Shown here: positions 1-6,389 of the stretch, piece after piece
Numbering within the stretch: position 1 is the stretch's first letter
Layout of the letters: each line of letters starts with the position of its first letter
DNA from: an uncultured Bacillota bacterium
GTDB lineage: Bacteria; Bacillota; Clostridia; Lachnospirales; Lachnospiraceae
Direction of reading: 5' to 3'
NCBI GenBank assembly: GCA_905200905.1
Contig: CAJKMA010000067.1
Span: forward strand, 1 to 14,119
Length of the DNA stretch: 14,119 bases
Made by a program: the position numbers and the translations under genes
The notes under the pieces: generated by a model
What the model saw: the letters and a program-made list of their open reading frames with translations, nothing else
Told to the model about the DNA's origin: nothing
Database searches by the model: none

Positions 1-19
1 AGATAAGGGCGTGAATAGT

Positions 20-289
20 ATGGCAAATTTAGAAAGTACACAATATTTTAATGTAAAGACAGACCCGGCAGTACGTGTAAAAGAGGTCCTGGATCTGGTA
101 TATAATGCAATGGCAGAGAAAGGATATAATCCAGTAAATCAGATTGTTGGGTATATTATGTCAGGAGATCCTACGTATATTACCAGCCATAAAGGTGCCA
201 GGAGTACGATTATGAAAGTAGAACGGGACGAGCTGGTAGAAGAACTTCTGAAAGAATACATTAAAAATGAATCCTGGAAGAGAGGCTGA
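20..289 (+). CDS. ireB: IreB-family regulatory protein (UPF0297, YrzL-like)
   Basis: This is a small cytoplasmic protein of 89 residues, the usual size for UPF0297. In Enterococcus faecalis, IreB is a substrate of the Ser/Thr kinase IreK and a negative regulator of cephalosporin resistance. The family core is visible: an N-terminal segment with Ser6/Thr7 before the YF motif, the block YNAMAEKGYNPVNQIVGYIMSGDPTYI (split here as residues about 32-57), and the TSHKGARS segment. ATG at 20 is preferred over the in-frame GTG at 11, because AAGGG at 5-9 sits 10 nt from the ATG but only 1 nt from the GTG. It lies 3 nt upstream of ruvX, the conserved yrzL-yrrK order; alaS is the usual gene further upstream but is outside the window. 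That Ser6/Thr7 are phosphorylated is inference from position only. Confidence 0.9.
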   Translation: MANLESTQYFNVKTDPAVRVKEVLDLVYNAMAEKGYNPVNQIVGYIMSGDPTYITSHKGARSTIMKVERDELVEELLKEYIKNESWKRG

Positions 290-292
290 TTC

Positions 293-727
293 ATGAGAAT
301 CATGGGATTGGATTATGGATCGAAGACCATAGGGGTGGCGATAAGCGATCCCTTGGGACTTACGGCTCAGGGTGTGGAAATCATCAGAAGAGAAGAAGAG
401 AATAAACTGAGAAAATCTTTGCGTAGAATTGAAGAATTAGTGAAACAATATGAAGTAGAAGAACTTGTACTGGGATTTCCGAAAAACATGAACAATACCA
501 TTGGAGAACGGGCCGAAAAGTCGCTGCAACTAAAAGAAACCTTAGAACGAAGACTAGGACTGCCTGTTGTCATGTGGGATGAACGGCTGACCACTGTGGA
601 AGCCAACCGTACATTAATGGAAAGTGGTGTACGCAGAGAGAACAGAGGGAAATATGTGGATATGATAGCTGCTGTTTTTATTCTGCAGGGCTATTTAGAT
701 GCAAAAGCGAACCCGGGTACACTTTGA
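293..727 (+). CDS. ruvX: YqgF/RuvX-family putative Holliday junction resolvase / pre-16S rRNA nuclease
   Basis: This is an RNase H-fold nuclease of 144 residues, full length for the family. In E. coli, YqgF is needed for 5' processing of pre-16S rRNA; the Holliday junction resolvase role is mainly a fold-based assignment. Visible motifs are GLDYGSKTIGVAISDP (catalytic Asp7), the LVLGFPKNMNNT loop (about 59-69), WDERLTT (Glu97) and VDMIAA with the last acidic residue Asp123. The ATG at 293 has an AGAGAGG ribosome site at 279-285. The position between ireB and the DUF1292 gene matches yrrK in B. subtilis. Its last codons form one arm of a predicted hairpin that continues into the following gap. 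Confidence 0.93.
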   Translation: MRIMGLDYGSKTIGVAISDPLGLTAQGVEIIRREEENKLRKSLRRIEELVKQYEVEELVLGFPKNMNNTIGERAEKSLQLKETLERRLGLPVVMWDERLTTVEANRTLMESGVRRENRGKYVDMIAAVFILQGYLDAKANPGTL

Positions 728-766
728 TTGCTACCAGAAATGGTCAAGCCAGCGTGTCTCCGGGTT
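710..766 (+). other. Predicted RNA hairpin across the ruvX stop codon
   Basis: An outer inverted repeat pairs 710-716 (AACCCGG) with 760-766 (CCGGGTT). After a GT/CT internal mismatch it continues as ACAC (719-722) with GTGT (754-757). Inside lies a smaller stem-loop, GCT-ACCA-GAAA-TGGT-CA-AGC (730-749), with a GNRA-type tetraloop sequence. There is no U-tract after it, so it is not a standard terminator. It could be an mRNA processing or stability element between ruvX and the DUF1292 gene. This is seen by eye only; no folding energy was computed. Confidence 0.4.
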
Positions 767-804
767 ATGTGTATGCTTGAAAAAAGACAAGAAAGGACGA
801 TGAC

Positions 805-1071
805 ATGGAAACAGTAATTTTTGATGGAGAAGACGGAACAGAATTAGAATTTGGGATTTTAGAGCAGACAAGAGTAGGAGGAATCAATTATCTTTTGGTA
901 ATTGATCCGGAAGAAAATGATGAAGAAAACGGAAGCGCAGCGTATATTTTAAAAGATATCTCAAAAGACGGGGACGAAGAAGGATGCTACGTCTTTGTTG
1001 AGGACGATACAGAGTATGATGCGGTTTACAAAGTCTTCGAAGCAATGTTGGAGGATATTGATTTCGAATAA
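805..1071 (+). CDS. DUF1292 family protein (YrzB-like)
   Basis: This acidic protein of 88 residues begins METVIFDGEDGTELEFGILEQT. It shows the DUF1292 pattern: short beta-strand segments ending in YLLVIDPEEN, then AAYILKDISKDGDEEGCYVFVEDDTEYDAVYKVFEAMLED. The function is unknown. The ATG at 805 has AAAGGA at 792-797. It keeps the conserved third place after the ireB and ruvX homologues, as yrzB does in B. subtilis, and precedes RNase J by 55 nt. No catalytic motif, signal peptide or membrane segment is seen. Family assignment is good; no role is proposed. Confidence 0.85.
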   Translation: METVIFDGEDGTELEFGILEQTRVGGINYLLVIDPEENDEENGSAAYILKDISKDGDEEGCYVFVEDDTEYDAVYKVFEAMLEDIDFE

Positions 1072-1114
1072 GAAAATCGTGCTATCAGCGAAAAATGGAA
1101 TCGGAACGGAATTT

Positions 1115-1119
1115 GGAGG
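1115..1119 (+). promoter_or_regulatory. Ribosome binding site that fixes the TTG start of RNase J
   Basis: GGAGG at 1115-1119 lies 7 nt before the TTG codon at 1127, ideal spacing. The longer open frame starting at 995 has no such site and would overlap 77 nt of the DUF1292 gene. Starting at 1127 also gives a protein whose metal ligands fall at residues 74, 76, 78, 79, 142 and 164, the numbering I recall for B. subtilis RNase J1. Confidence 0.85.
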
Positions 1120-1126
1120 AAAAACA

Positions 1127-2794
1127 TTGAAAAAGCATAATAACGGAAAATTAAAAATCATTCCATTGGGCGGACTGGAACAGATTGGAATGAACATCAC
1201 TGCCTTTGAATACGAAGACAGTATCATAGTGGTAGACTGTGGCCTTTCATTCCCAGAGGACGATATGCTGGGAATCGACCTGGTTATCCCTGACGTAACA
1301 TATCTGAAAGAAAATATCAGCAAGGTAAAAGGATTTGTAATTACACATGGACACGAAGATCATATTGGAGCTCTTCCTTATGTGTTAAGAGAAATCAATG
1401 TGCCTATTTACGCAACAAAACTGACTATAGGATTAATTGATAATAAATTAAAAGAACACAACTTGCTTAGAAATACAAAACGGAAAGTGATTAAACACGG
1501 ACAATCTATTAATTTGGGTTGTTTCCGCATTGAATTTATTAAGACAAATCACAGTATTCAGGATGCTTCGGCTTTGGCTATTTATTCACCAGCAGGTACA
1601 GTGATTCATACTGGGGACTTTAAAGTGGATTATACACCGGTATTTGGTGATGCTATTGATTTACAGCGTTTTGCAGAAATCGGAAAAAAAGGTGTTTTGG
1701 CATTAATGTGTGATAGTACCAATGCAGAAAGAAAAGGCTTTACCATGTCTGAACGTACAGTAGGTAAGACCTTTGACAATATTTTTGCGGAACATAAAAA
1801 TACCAGAATTATTATCGCAACTTTTGCGTCTAATGTGGACCGAGTGCAGCAGATTATTAATTCTGCCTATAAATATGGAAGAAAAGTGGCAGTAGAAGGC
1901 CGAAGTATGGTAAATGTTATCGGTACTGCAGCAGAGCTTGGATATTTGCAGATTCCAGACAAGACCCTGGTAGAAATTGACCAGATTAAAAATTATCCAG
2001 ATGATAAGGTTGTGCTGATTACCACAGGAAGCCAGGGAGAATCCATGGCGGCATTATCCAGGATGGCAGCTAATATTCATAAAAAAGTGACGATTAAACC
2101 CAATGACACGATTATTTTCAGTTCAAATCCCATTCCGGGAAATGAAAAAGCAGTGTCAAAAGTAATTAATGAGCTGAGTCGCAAGGGTGCAGACGTTATT
2201 TTCCAGGATGCCCATGTATCAGGACATGCCTGCCAGGAAGAAATTAAGCTTATTTATTCTCTGGTAAAACCTAAGTATGCAGTGCCTGTACACGGAGAGT
2301 ACAGACATTTAAAAGCCCAGGCAGGAATTGCCCAGGAGCTTGGTATTCCTAAAGAAAATATTTTCATTCTTTCTTCCGGAGATGTGCTGGAACTCAATGA
2401 AGAGGAACCAGCAGTGGTAAGCCAAAAAGTCCGCACAGGAGCCATTTTAGTAGACGGACTTGGTGTAGGAGATGTAGGAAATATTGTTTTAAGAGACCGT
2501 CAGCATTTGGCAGAAGACGGTATTATGATTGTAGTTCTAACATTAGAAAAATATAGCAGCAGGCTTCTGGCAGGACCAGATATTGTCTCCAGAGGGTTTG
2601 TATATGTAAGAGAATCCGAGGATTTGATGGATGAGGCAAGAATTGTAGTAGAGGATGCCATTGATATCTGTCTGGATAAGCATATTACAGATTGGGGAAA
2701 AATCAAAAATATTATTAAGGATTCCCTGGGTGAATTTTTATGGAAGCGTACCAAGAGAAATCCAATGATTCTGCCAATTATTATGGAAGCATAA
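1127..2794 (+). CDS. rnjA: Ribonuclease J
   Basis: This is a metallo-beta-lactamase/beta-CASP ribonuclease of 555 residues, acting on mRNA decay and RNA maturation in the cytoplasm; the family has 5'-to-3' exo- and endonuclease activity. The metal-binding HGHEDH motif is at residues 74-79, with His142 (TNHSIQD) and Asp164 (HTGDFK). The beta-CASP part holds CDSTNAERKG and FASNVDRVQQ. SSNPIPGNE, DAHVSGHA and VPVHGEYRHL (about 386-395) bring the last ligands, and a C-terminal RNase J domain follows from about residue 450. The start is the TTG at 1127. The next gene's ribosome site follows the stop by 8 nt. Only one RNase J is present here, so whether it is J1- or J2-like in role is judged from the complete active site: J1-like. 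Confidence 0.95.
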   Translation: MKKHNNGKLKIIPLGGLEQIGMNITAFEYEDSIIVVDCGLSFPEDDMLGIDLVIPDVTYLKENISKVKGFVITHGHEDHIGALPYVLREINVPIYATKLTIGLIDNKLKEHNLLRNTKRKVIKHGQSINLGCFRIEFIKTNHSIQDASALAIYSPAGTVIHTGDFKVDYTPVFGDAIDLQRFAEIGKKGVLALMCDSTNAERKGFTMSERTVGKTFDNIFAEHKNTRIIIATFASNVDRVQQIINSAYKYGRKVAVEGRSMVNVIGTAAELGYLQIPDKTLVEIDQIKNYPDDKVVLITTGSQGESMAALSRMAANIHKKVTIKPNDTIIFSSNPIPGNEKAVSKVINELSRKGADVIFQDAHVSGHACQEEIKLIYSLVKPKYAVPVHGEYRHLKAQAGIAQELGIPKENIFILSSGDVLELNEEEPAVVSQKVRTGAILVDGLGVGDVGNIVLRDRQHLAEDGIMIVVLTLEKYSSRLLAGPDIVSRGFVYVRESEDLMDEARIVVEDAIDICLDKHITDWGKIKNIIKDSLGEFLWKRTKRNPMILPIIMEA

Positions 2795-2814
2795 GCAGCA
2801 TCGGAGGCACACAC

Positions 2815-3156
2815 ATGAGTTTTATTGACACTTGTACAGAAATGCTGATTTCGGCAATTAAGAATGGCAGCGTTTATAAGCAGTACTGTGCAGCTTTGGA
2901 GGCAGTCAATGGGGTTCCTGGTCTGAAAGAAAAAGTAGATGAGCTTCGTTCCCTAAACTACAGAGTTCAGAATCAGGAGGAAGGCAGCAGCTTGTATGAT
3001 GCCATGGATGATTTGGAACGTAGTACAGAGGAATTGTGTAAAATTTATGAGGTAAACCAGTTTTTAGAAGCAGAGCTGGCTCTGTGCAGACAGCTCCAGG
3101 GAATTACTACCGCTATACACAGAGGAATCAAGCTGGATATACCAGACTTGTCGTAG
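2815..3156 (+). CDS. YlbF/YmcA family protein (RNase Y-complex type)
   Basis: A 113-residue, mostly helical protein of the Com_YlbF family (old DUF964). In B. subtilis, YlbF and YmcA with YaaT form the Y-complex that steers RNase Y cleavage and affects competence, sporulation and biofilm. The sequence shows the typical helical hairpin: FIDTCTEMLISAIKNGSVYKQY, then PGLKEKVDELRSLNYRVQ, then a C-terminal helix with EAELALCRQLQGIT. The ATG at 2815 is chosen because GGAGG at 2803-2807 lies 7 nt upstream; the longer frame from 2740 would overlap RNase J. Sitting directly after RNase J suggests a link to mRNA decay, which is inference. Its exact YlbF or YmcA identity is not resolved. Confidence 0.85.
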   Translation: MSFIDTCTEMLISAIKNGSVYKQYCAALEAVNGVPGLKEKVDELRSLNYRVQNQEEGSSLYDAMDDLERSTEELCKIYEVNQFLEAELALCRQLQGITTAIHRGIKLDIPDLS

Positions 3157-3171
3157 ATAAAGGAGAGCAGC

Positions 3172-3681
3172 ATGGGAAAACAAGTCAGAAAACAGAAAAA
3201 ATCATCCATTGTAGCAGGAGGATTCCTGAGGTTTGGCCTTTATGTATGTGTAATCATTGCTGTGGTTTACATTGGCAAATCGGCTTTTGGTTTTGGGTAT
3301 GCAATTTTTAATCAGGTACCTATGGTTAACGAAGAGGATGGCAGGGATATTACCGTGGTAGTGGAAAATGGTGATTCTGTGTACCAAATGGGAAAAACCC
3401 TAAAAAATAAGGGCTTGATTGAAGATGCCAAAATTTTTGTGATACAGGAAAAACTCTCTAATTACAAAGGAAAACTTCAGGCTGGAACGTACATTCTCAA
3501 CACCAGCATGAATGTAGAAGAAATGATGGCAGTTTTGGCAAGAGAAAATACAGAAGGTCAGCCAGATCAGACAAATGCAGCAGGAGAGACAAAAGAAGGC
3601 AGTTCAGACCTTACAGATGGCACTAAGGAAGGTTCTACAGACCAGAAAGAGAATCAGGACGAAGGAGGAGAGCAGCAGTGA
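3172..3681 (+). CDS. Short MltG/YceG-like membrane protein without the lytic transglycosylase domain
   Basis: A 169-residue protein. It has a basic N-terminus (KQVRKQKK), one membrane segment at about 20-48, then a domain at about 57-123 like the LysM-like N-terminal part of MltG: VVVENGDSVYQMGKTLKNKGLI, AKIFVIQEKL, LQAGTYILNTSMNVEEMM. Full MltG proteins of well over 300 residues continue into a catalytic domain with a key glutamate; here it is absent. The chain ends in a low-complexity acidic, Thr/Ser/Gly/Gln-rich tail (about 125-169). The place before trmR is where B. subtilis has yrrL (mltG). It probably binds peptidoglycan or a division/elongation partner rather than cutting glycan strands; that is inference. 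GAGAGCAG-type site at 3163-3170; ATG at 3172. Confidence 0.75.
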   Translation: MGKQVRKQKKSSIVAGGFLRFGLYVCVIIAVVYIGKSAFGFGYAIFNQVPMVNEEDGRDITVVVENGDSVYQMGKTLKNKGLIEDAKIFVIQEKLSNYKGKLQAGTYILNTSMNVEEMMAVLARENTEGQPDQTNAAGETKEGSSDLTDGTKEGSTDQKENQDEGGEQQ

Positions 3682-4346
3682 TCGTAGACGAGAGAATGGT
3701 CACGTATATTAACTCTCTGGATAAAGGAAATACACGGTTTCTCAATGATTTGGAACAGGAGGCACTGAAAAATCATGTGCCTATTATTAGGAGAGAGATG
3801 CAGAGCTTTTTGAAAGTGCTGCTTCAGATAAAAGCTCCGGCAAGGATTTTAGAAGTAGGTACTGCAGTAGGTTTTTCCGCACTTTTCATGTGTACCTATT
3901 CTCCAAAAAAATGTGAAATTGTGACCATAGAAAATTATGAAAAGCGGATTCCTGTGGCTTTGGAAAATTTTAAAAGGGCAGGAAAAGAGGAACAAATCAC
4001 ACTTTTGCCTGGAGATGCGCAAGAAGTTTTGAAAACTCTGGAGGAACCCTTTGATTTTATTTTCATGGATGCGGCAAAGGGACAATATATTCATTTTTTT
4101 CCGGAAATTATGCGGCTTCTCAAGACAGGAGGCATTTTGGTTTCTGATAATGTGCTTCAGGATGGGGATTTGATAGAATCACATTTTGCTGTGGAGAGAC
4201 GAAATCGTACTATTTACAAACGGATGCGGGAATATTTATATGTGTTGAAGCATCATGAGGAACTGGAGACCTCTGTTCTTCCGTTGGGAGATGGGGTAAC
4301 TGTAAGTGTAAAAAAAGCAAAAGAAGGAGAGAACTATGGTTCGTAA
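3678..4346 (+). CDS. trmR: tRNA 5-hydroxyuridine O-methyltransferase TrmR (SAM-dependent)
   Basis: A 222-residue class I SAM methyltransferase of the O-methyltransferase 3 family. The SAM-binding motif ILEVGTAVGFSALF is at about 57-70, the acidic ribose contact at IVTIEN (81-86), PGDAQEV at 111-117, FDFIFMDAAKGQYIHFF at 125-141 with metal-ligand-type Asp131, and SDNVL at 156-160. TrmR (B. subtilis YrrM) methylates 5-hydroxyuridine at wobble position 34 to 5-methoxyuridine. The next gene is the hydroxylase TrhP, which makes the substrate, so the two form one pathway. The GTG start at 3678 overlaps the preceding stop (GTGA), with GGAGG at 3664-3668. An ATG at 3696 is the alternative but has no comparable site. 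Catechol or caffeoyl-CoA methyltransferase labels given to this family are less likely here. Confidence 0.85.
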   Translation: MIVDERMVTYINSLDKGNTRFLNDLEQEALKNHVPIIRREMQSFLKVLLQIKAPARILEVGTAVGFSALFMCTYSPKKCEIVTIENYEKRIPVALENFKRAGKEEQITLLPGDAQEVLKTLEEPFDFIFMDAAKGQYIHFFPEIMRLLKTGGILVSDNVLQDGDLIESHFAVERRNRTIYKRMREYLYVLKHHEELETSVLPLGDGVTVSVKKAKEGENYGS

Positions 4347-5571
4347 ACCAGAATTATTGATTCCGGCCAGCAGTCTGGAGGTATTGAAAATTGCGGTAAT
4401 GTTTGGTGCGGATGCAGTATACATCGGAGGGGAAGCCTTCGGACTTCGGGCAAAGGCCAAGAATTTTTCTTCTGATGATATGAGGGAAGGAATTGCCTTT
4501 GCTCATGAGCATGGGGTAAAAGTCTATGTAACCGCAAATATTTTGGCGCATAACGGGGATTTAGCTGGTGTGCGGGAATATTTTAAAGAATTAAAAGAAA
4601 TTAAACCAGATGCATTGATTATTTCAGATCCTGGGGTGTTTATGATTGCAAAAGAGGTTTGTCCTGAGATTGAGCGTCATGTGAGTACTCAGGCGAATAA
4701 TACCAATTATGCCACTTATCAGTTTTGGTGGGAACTGGGTGCAAAAAGAGTCGTGAGTGCCAGGGAATTATCATTGGAAGAAATACGGGAAATTCGAGCA
4801 AAAATACCAGAAGACATGGAAATTGAGAGTTTCATTCATGGAGCTATGTGTATTTCTTATTCAGGAAGGTGCCTTCTGTCTAATTATTTCACAGGAAGGG
4901 ATGCTAACCAGGGTGCTTGTACCCATCCCTGCCGTTGGAAATATTCTATTGTGGAAGAGACAAGGCCAGGAGAATATATGCCGGTTTATGAAAATGAACG
5001 GGGAACCTATATTTTCAATTCCAAGGATTTATGTATGATTGAGCACATGGATGATGTGTTAAACAGCGGGATTGACAGTCTGAAAATAGAAGGACGAATG
5101 AAAACAGCCCTGTACGTGGCTACTGTAGCCCGTACCTACAGAAAGGCAATTGATGATTATCTGGAAGACCCGAAGCGATATAAGGAGCAGATGCCTTGGT
5201 ATCAAGAACAGATTAGAAGCTGTACTTACCGCCAGTTTACTACTGGATTTTTCTACGGAAAACCAGATGAAGATGCTCAGATATATGAAAACAATACCTA
5301 TGCCAAAGGATATACGTATTTAGGCTATATTGAAGAGCAAAGAGAGGACGGTATGTATCGCATCACCCAGAGGAATAAATTCCTGCTGGGAGAAACGATT
5401 GAAATCATGAAGCCGGACGGGAGAAATTTATCTGTACAGGTTCAGGGGATTTATGATGAAGATGGAACCCCTATGGAAAGCGCGCCACATCCGCAACAGG
5501 TGCTTTACGTGGATTTAGGAAAACAGGCAGAAGTTTATGATATTTTAAGAAGGCGGGAAGAAACTGCGTAA
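4336..5571 (+). CDS. trhP: U32-family tRNA hydroxylation protein TrhP (peptidase U32-like)
   Basis: A 411-residue protein of the U32 'peptidase' family. These are now known as tRNA or rRNA hydroxylation proteins; TrhP (E. coli YegQ, B. subtilis YrrN/YrrO) makes 5-hydroxyuridine at tRNA position 34, with prephenate needed in E. coli. The N-terminal TIM-barrel-like part starts with PELLIPASSLEVLKIAVMFGADAVYIGG. The U32 signature ESFIHGAMCISYSGRC covers 164-179. Cys172, Cys179, Cys195 and Cys199 form a four-cysteine set suited to an iron-sulfur cluster. KIEGRMK (250-256) and a C-terminal U32 domain (about 320-405) follow. Length is close to YrrO. The ATG at 4336 overlaps trmR by 11 nt, with AAGGAGA at 4323-4329. 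Its 3' end overlaps the convergent sigK by 27 nt. Confidence 0.88.
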   Translation: MVRKPELLIPASSLEVLKIAVMFGADAVYIGGEAFGLRAKAKNFSSDDMREGIAFAHEHGVKVYVTANILAHNGDLAGVREYFKELKEIKPDALIISDPGVFMIAKEVCPEIERHVSTQANNTNYATYQFWWELGAKRVVSARELSLEEIREIRAKIPEDMEIESFIHGAMCISYSGRCLLSNYFTGRDANQGACTHPCRWKYSIVEETRPGEYMPVYENERGTYIFNSKDLCMIEHMDDVLNSGIDSLKIEGRMKTALYVATVARTYRKAIDDYLEDPKRYKEQMPWYQEQIRSCTYRQFTTGFFYGKPDEDAQIYENNTYAKGYTYLGYIEEQREDGMYRITQRNKFLLGETIEIMKPDGRNLSVQVQGIYDEDGTPMESAPHPQQVLYVDLGKQAEVYDILRRREETA

Positions 5572-6171
5572 TTTTATAAGGGCGTTTTTTTCAATACGTG
5601 ACACATAAGAGCGGCTGATATTCAGCCGCTTTGCTATTTCCCGCTGTGTTTGTTCTCTTTGCCCATAGAGCCCATAGCGAAAGGTTATAATTTCCTGTTC
5701 CCGTTTGGTAAGGATTTCAGGCAGTAAATGATATAAAAGGGCTGCATCTTGTTTTAAAGAATACTCTTTTACCACATCCACAGGTTCTGTTTCAATCACA
5801 TCCAAAAGACTAATTTCATTTCCTTCTTTATCAGTTCCAATAGGATCATAAAGAGAAACTTCACGACTGGTTTTCTTTTTGGAGCGAAGATACATAAGGA
5901 GCTCATTATCAATACATCTGGCAGCATAAGTGGAGAGTCTGCTTGCTTTTTTGGCATCAAAGGTTTGGACAGCCTTAATCAGACCAATAGTGCCAATGGA
6001 TATTAAATCATCCAACTCTTCCGGGGCTCCCTGATATTTCTTTACAATATGAGCAACCAAACGAAGATTTCGTTCAATGAGGATGTTTTTTGCTTCTAGG
6101 CTGCCGTGCTTATATTCATGAAGATAATAACTTTCTTCTTCCGGTGTCAGGGGCTTTTGAAATGTTTTCAC
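5545..6171 (-). CDS. sigK: RNA polymerase sporulation sigma factor SigK, without pro-sequence
   Basis: A 208-residue sigma-70 family protein that closely follows mature SigK, the late mother-cell factor for coat and spore maturation genes. Region 2 reads NLRLVAHIVKKY ... DDLISIGTIGLIKAVQTF ... STYAARCIDNELLMYLRSKKKT. The SigK-specific block SLYDPIGTDKEGNEISLLDV is at about 105-124. Region 4 has LTKREQEIITFRYGL and the helix-turn-helix REIAKRLNISRSYVSRIEK. SigE and SigG differ in the middle block. The start is a GTG at 6171 with GAGG at 6184-6181. A TAA 8 codons upstream (6195-6193) in the same frame excludes the membrane-anchoring pro-peptide of B. subtilis SigK. The gene is uninterrupted, so no skin-type element. 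It is convergent with trhP and divergent from comM. Confidence 0.92.
   Translation of the reverse strand: MKTFQKPLTPEEESYYLHEYKHGSLEAKNILIERNLRLVAHIVKKYQGAPEELDDLISIGTIGLIKAVQTFDAKKASRLSTYAARCIDNELLMYLRSKKKTSREVSLYDPIGTDKEGNEISLLDVIETEPVDVVKEYSLKQDAALLYHLLPEILTKREQEIITFRYGLYGQREQTQREIAKRLNISRSYVSRIEKNALIKLRSFFPPS
5608..5632 (+). terminator. Possible terminator of the ireB-trhP string, inside sigK
   Basis: A perfect 9-bp inverted repeat, AGCGGCTGA-TAT-TCAGCCGCT (5610-5630), extended by a G-T and an A-T pair, begins 37 nt after the trhP stop. It is followed by TTGCTATTTC, only moderately T-rich. On the + strand it would end the trhP transcript. On the - strand it is the sigK codons for RLNISR in region 4. 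The perfect pairing is seen directly; terminator function is inference, and the weak T-tract is the main doubt. Confidence 0.4.
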
Positions 6172-6200
6172 ACAAGCATACCTCAGAGGAATTTAATTCT

Positions 6201-6208
6201 ATAGTATG
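6201..6208 (-). promoter_or_regulatory. Possible SigE-type -10 box for sigK
   Basis: On the - strand, CATACTAT (6208-6201) resembles the SigE -10 consensus CATACA-T and lies 29 nt before the GTG start. Mother-cell sigK genes are usually SigE-dependent. No convincing -35 match is found 13-15 nt upstream, so this is weak. Confidence 0.25.
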
Positions 6209-6389
6209 TAAGAAGAGAGGAATTAGTGCTTTTCCATTGAAAAATATTTGGAAATATGATACAGTAATTTCATCTTAAAGTTAAACATCCGGCGGTTCCG
6301 CCAAACAATCCCAAGATAATACAAAAGATAACAAAACACAGGAAAAGGTGACAATGGGTTTGAAAGGAAAGACCCAGAGAGGAGTGGGT

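Noticed and set aside
995..1126. N-terminal extension of RNase J overlapping the DUF1292 gene
   Set aside because: No ribosome site at 995, residues do not resemble RNase J, and GGAGG plus TTG at 1127 gives the family-standard length.
961..1323. Antisense 120-residue open frame
   Set aside because: Lies opposite DUF1292 and RNase J codons, hydrophobic shadow composition, no ribosome site or recognisable domain.
4757..5038. Alternative-frame 93-residue open frame within trhP
   Set aside because: Fully inside a strong coding gene in another frame; no domain or independent signals.
6291..6302. GGCGGTTCCGCC palindrome in the sigK-comM gap
   Set aside because: Only a 4-5 bp stem with a tiny loop and no T-tract on either strand. 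Not enough to call a terminator or operator.
6348..6389. Longer comM start (GTG 6348 or ATG 6354)
   Set aside because: ATG 6354 has a fair AAAAGG site, but family similarity begins at MFSSVLSATVAGVDC and AGAGGAG precedes ATG 6390. Kept only as an alternative.
6196..6389. Promoter for comM-dprA-topA
   Set aside because: A TATGAT at about 6256 has no acceptable -35 at 17 nt, so no promoter is claimed; the gap otherwise holds nothing I can support.
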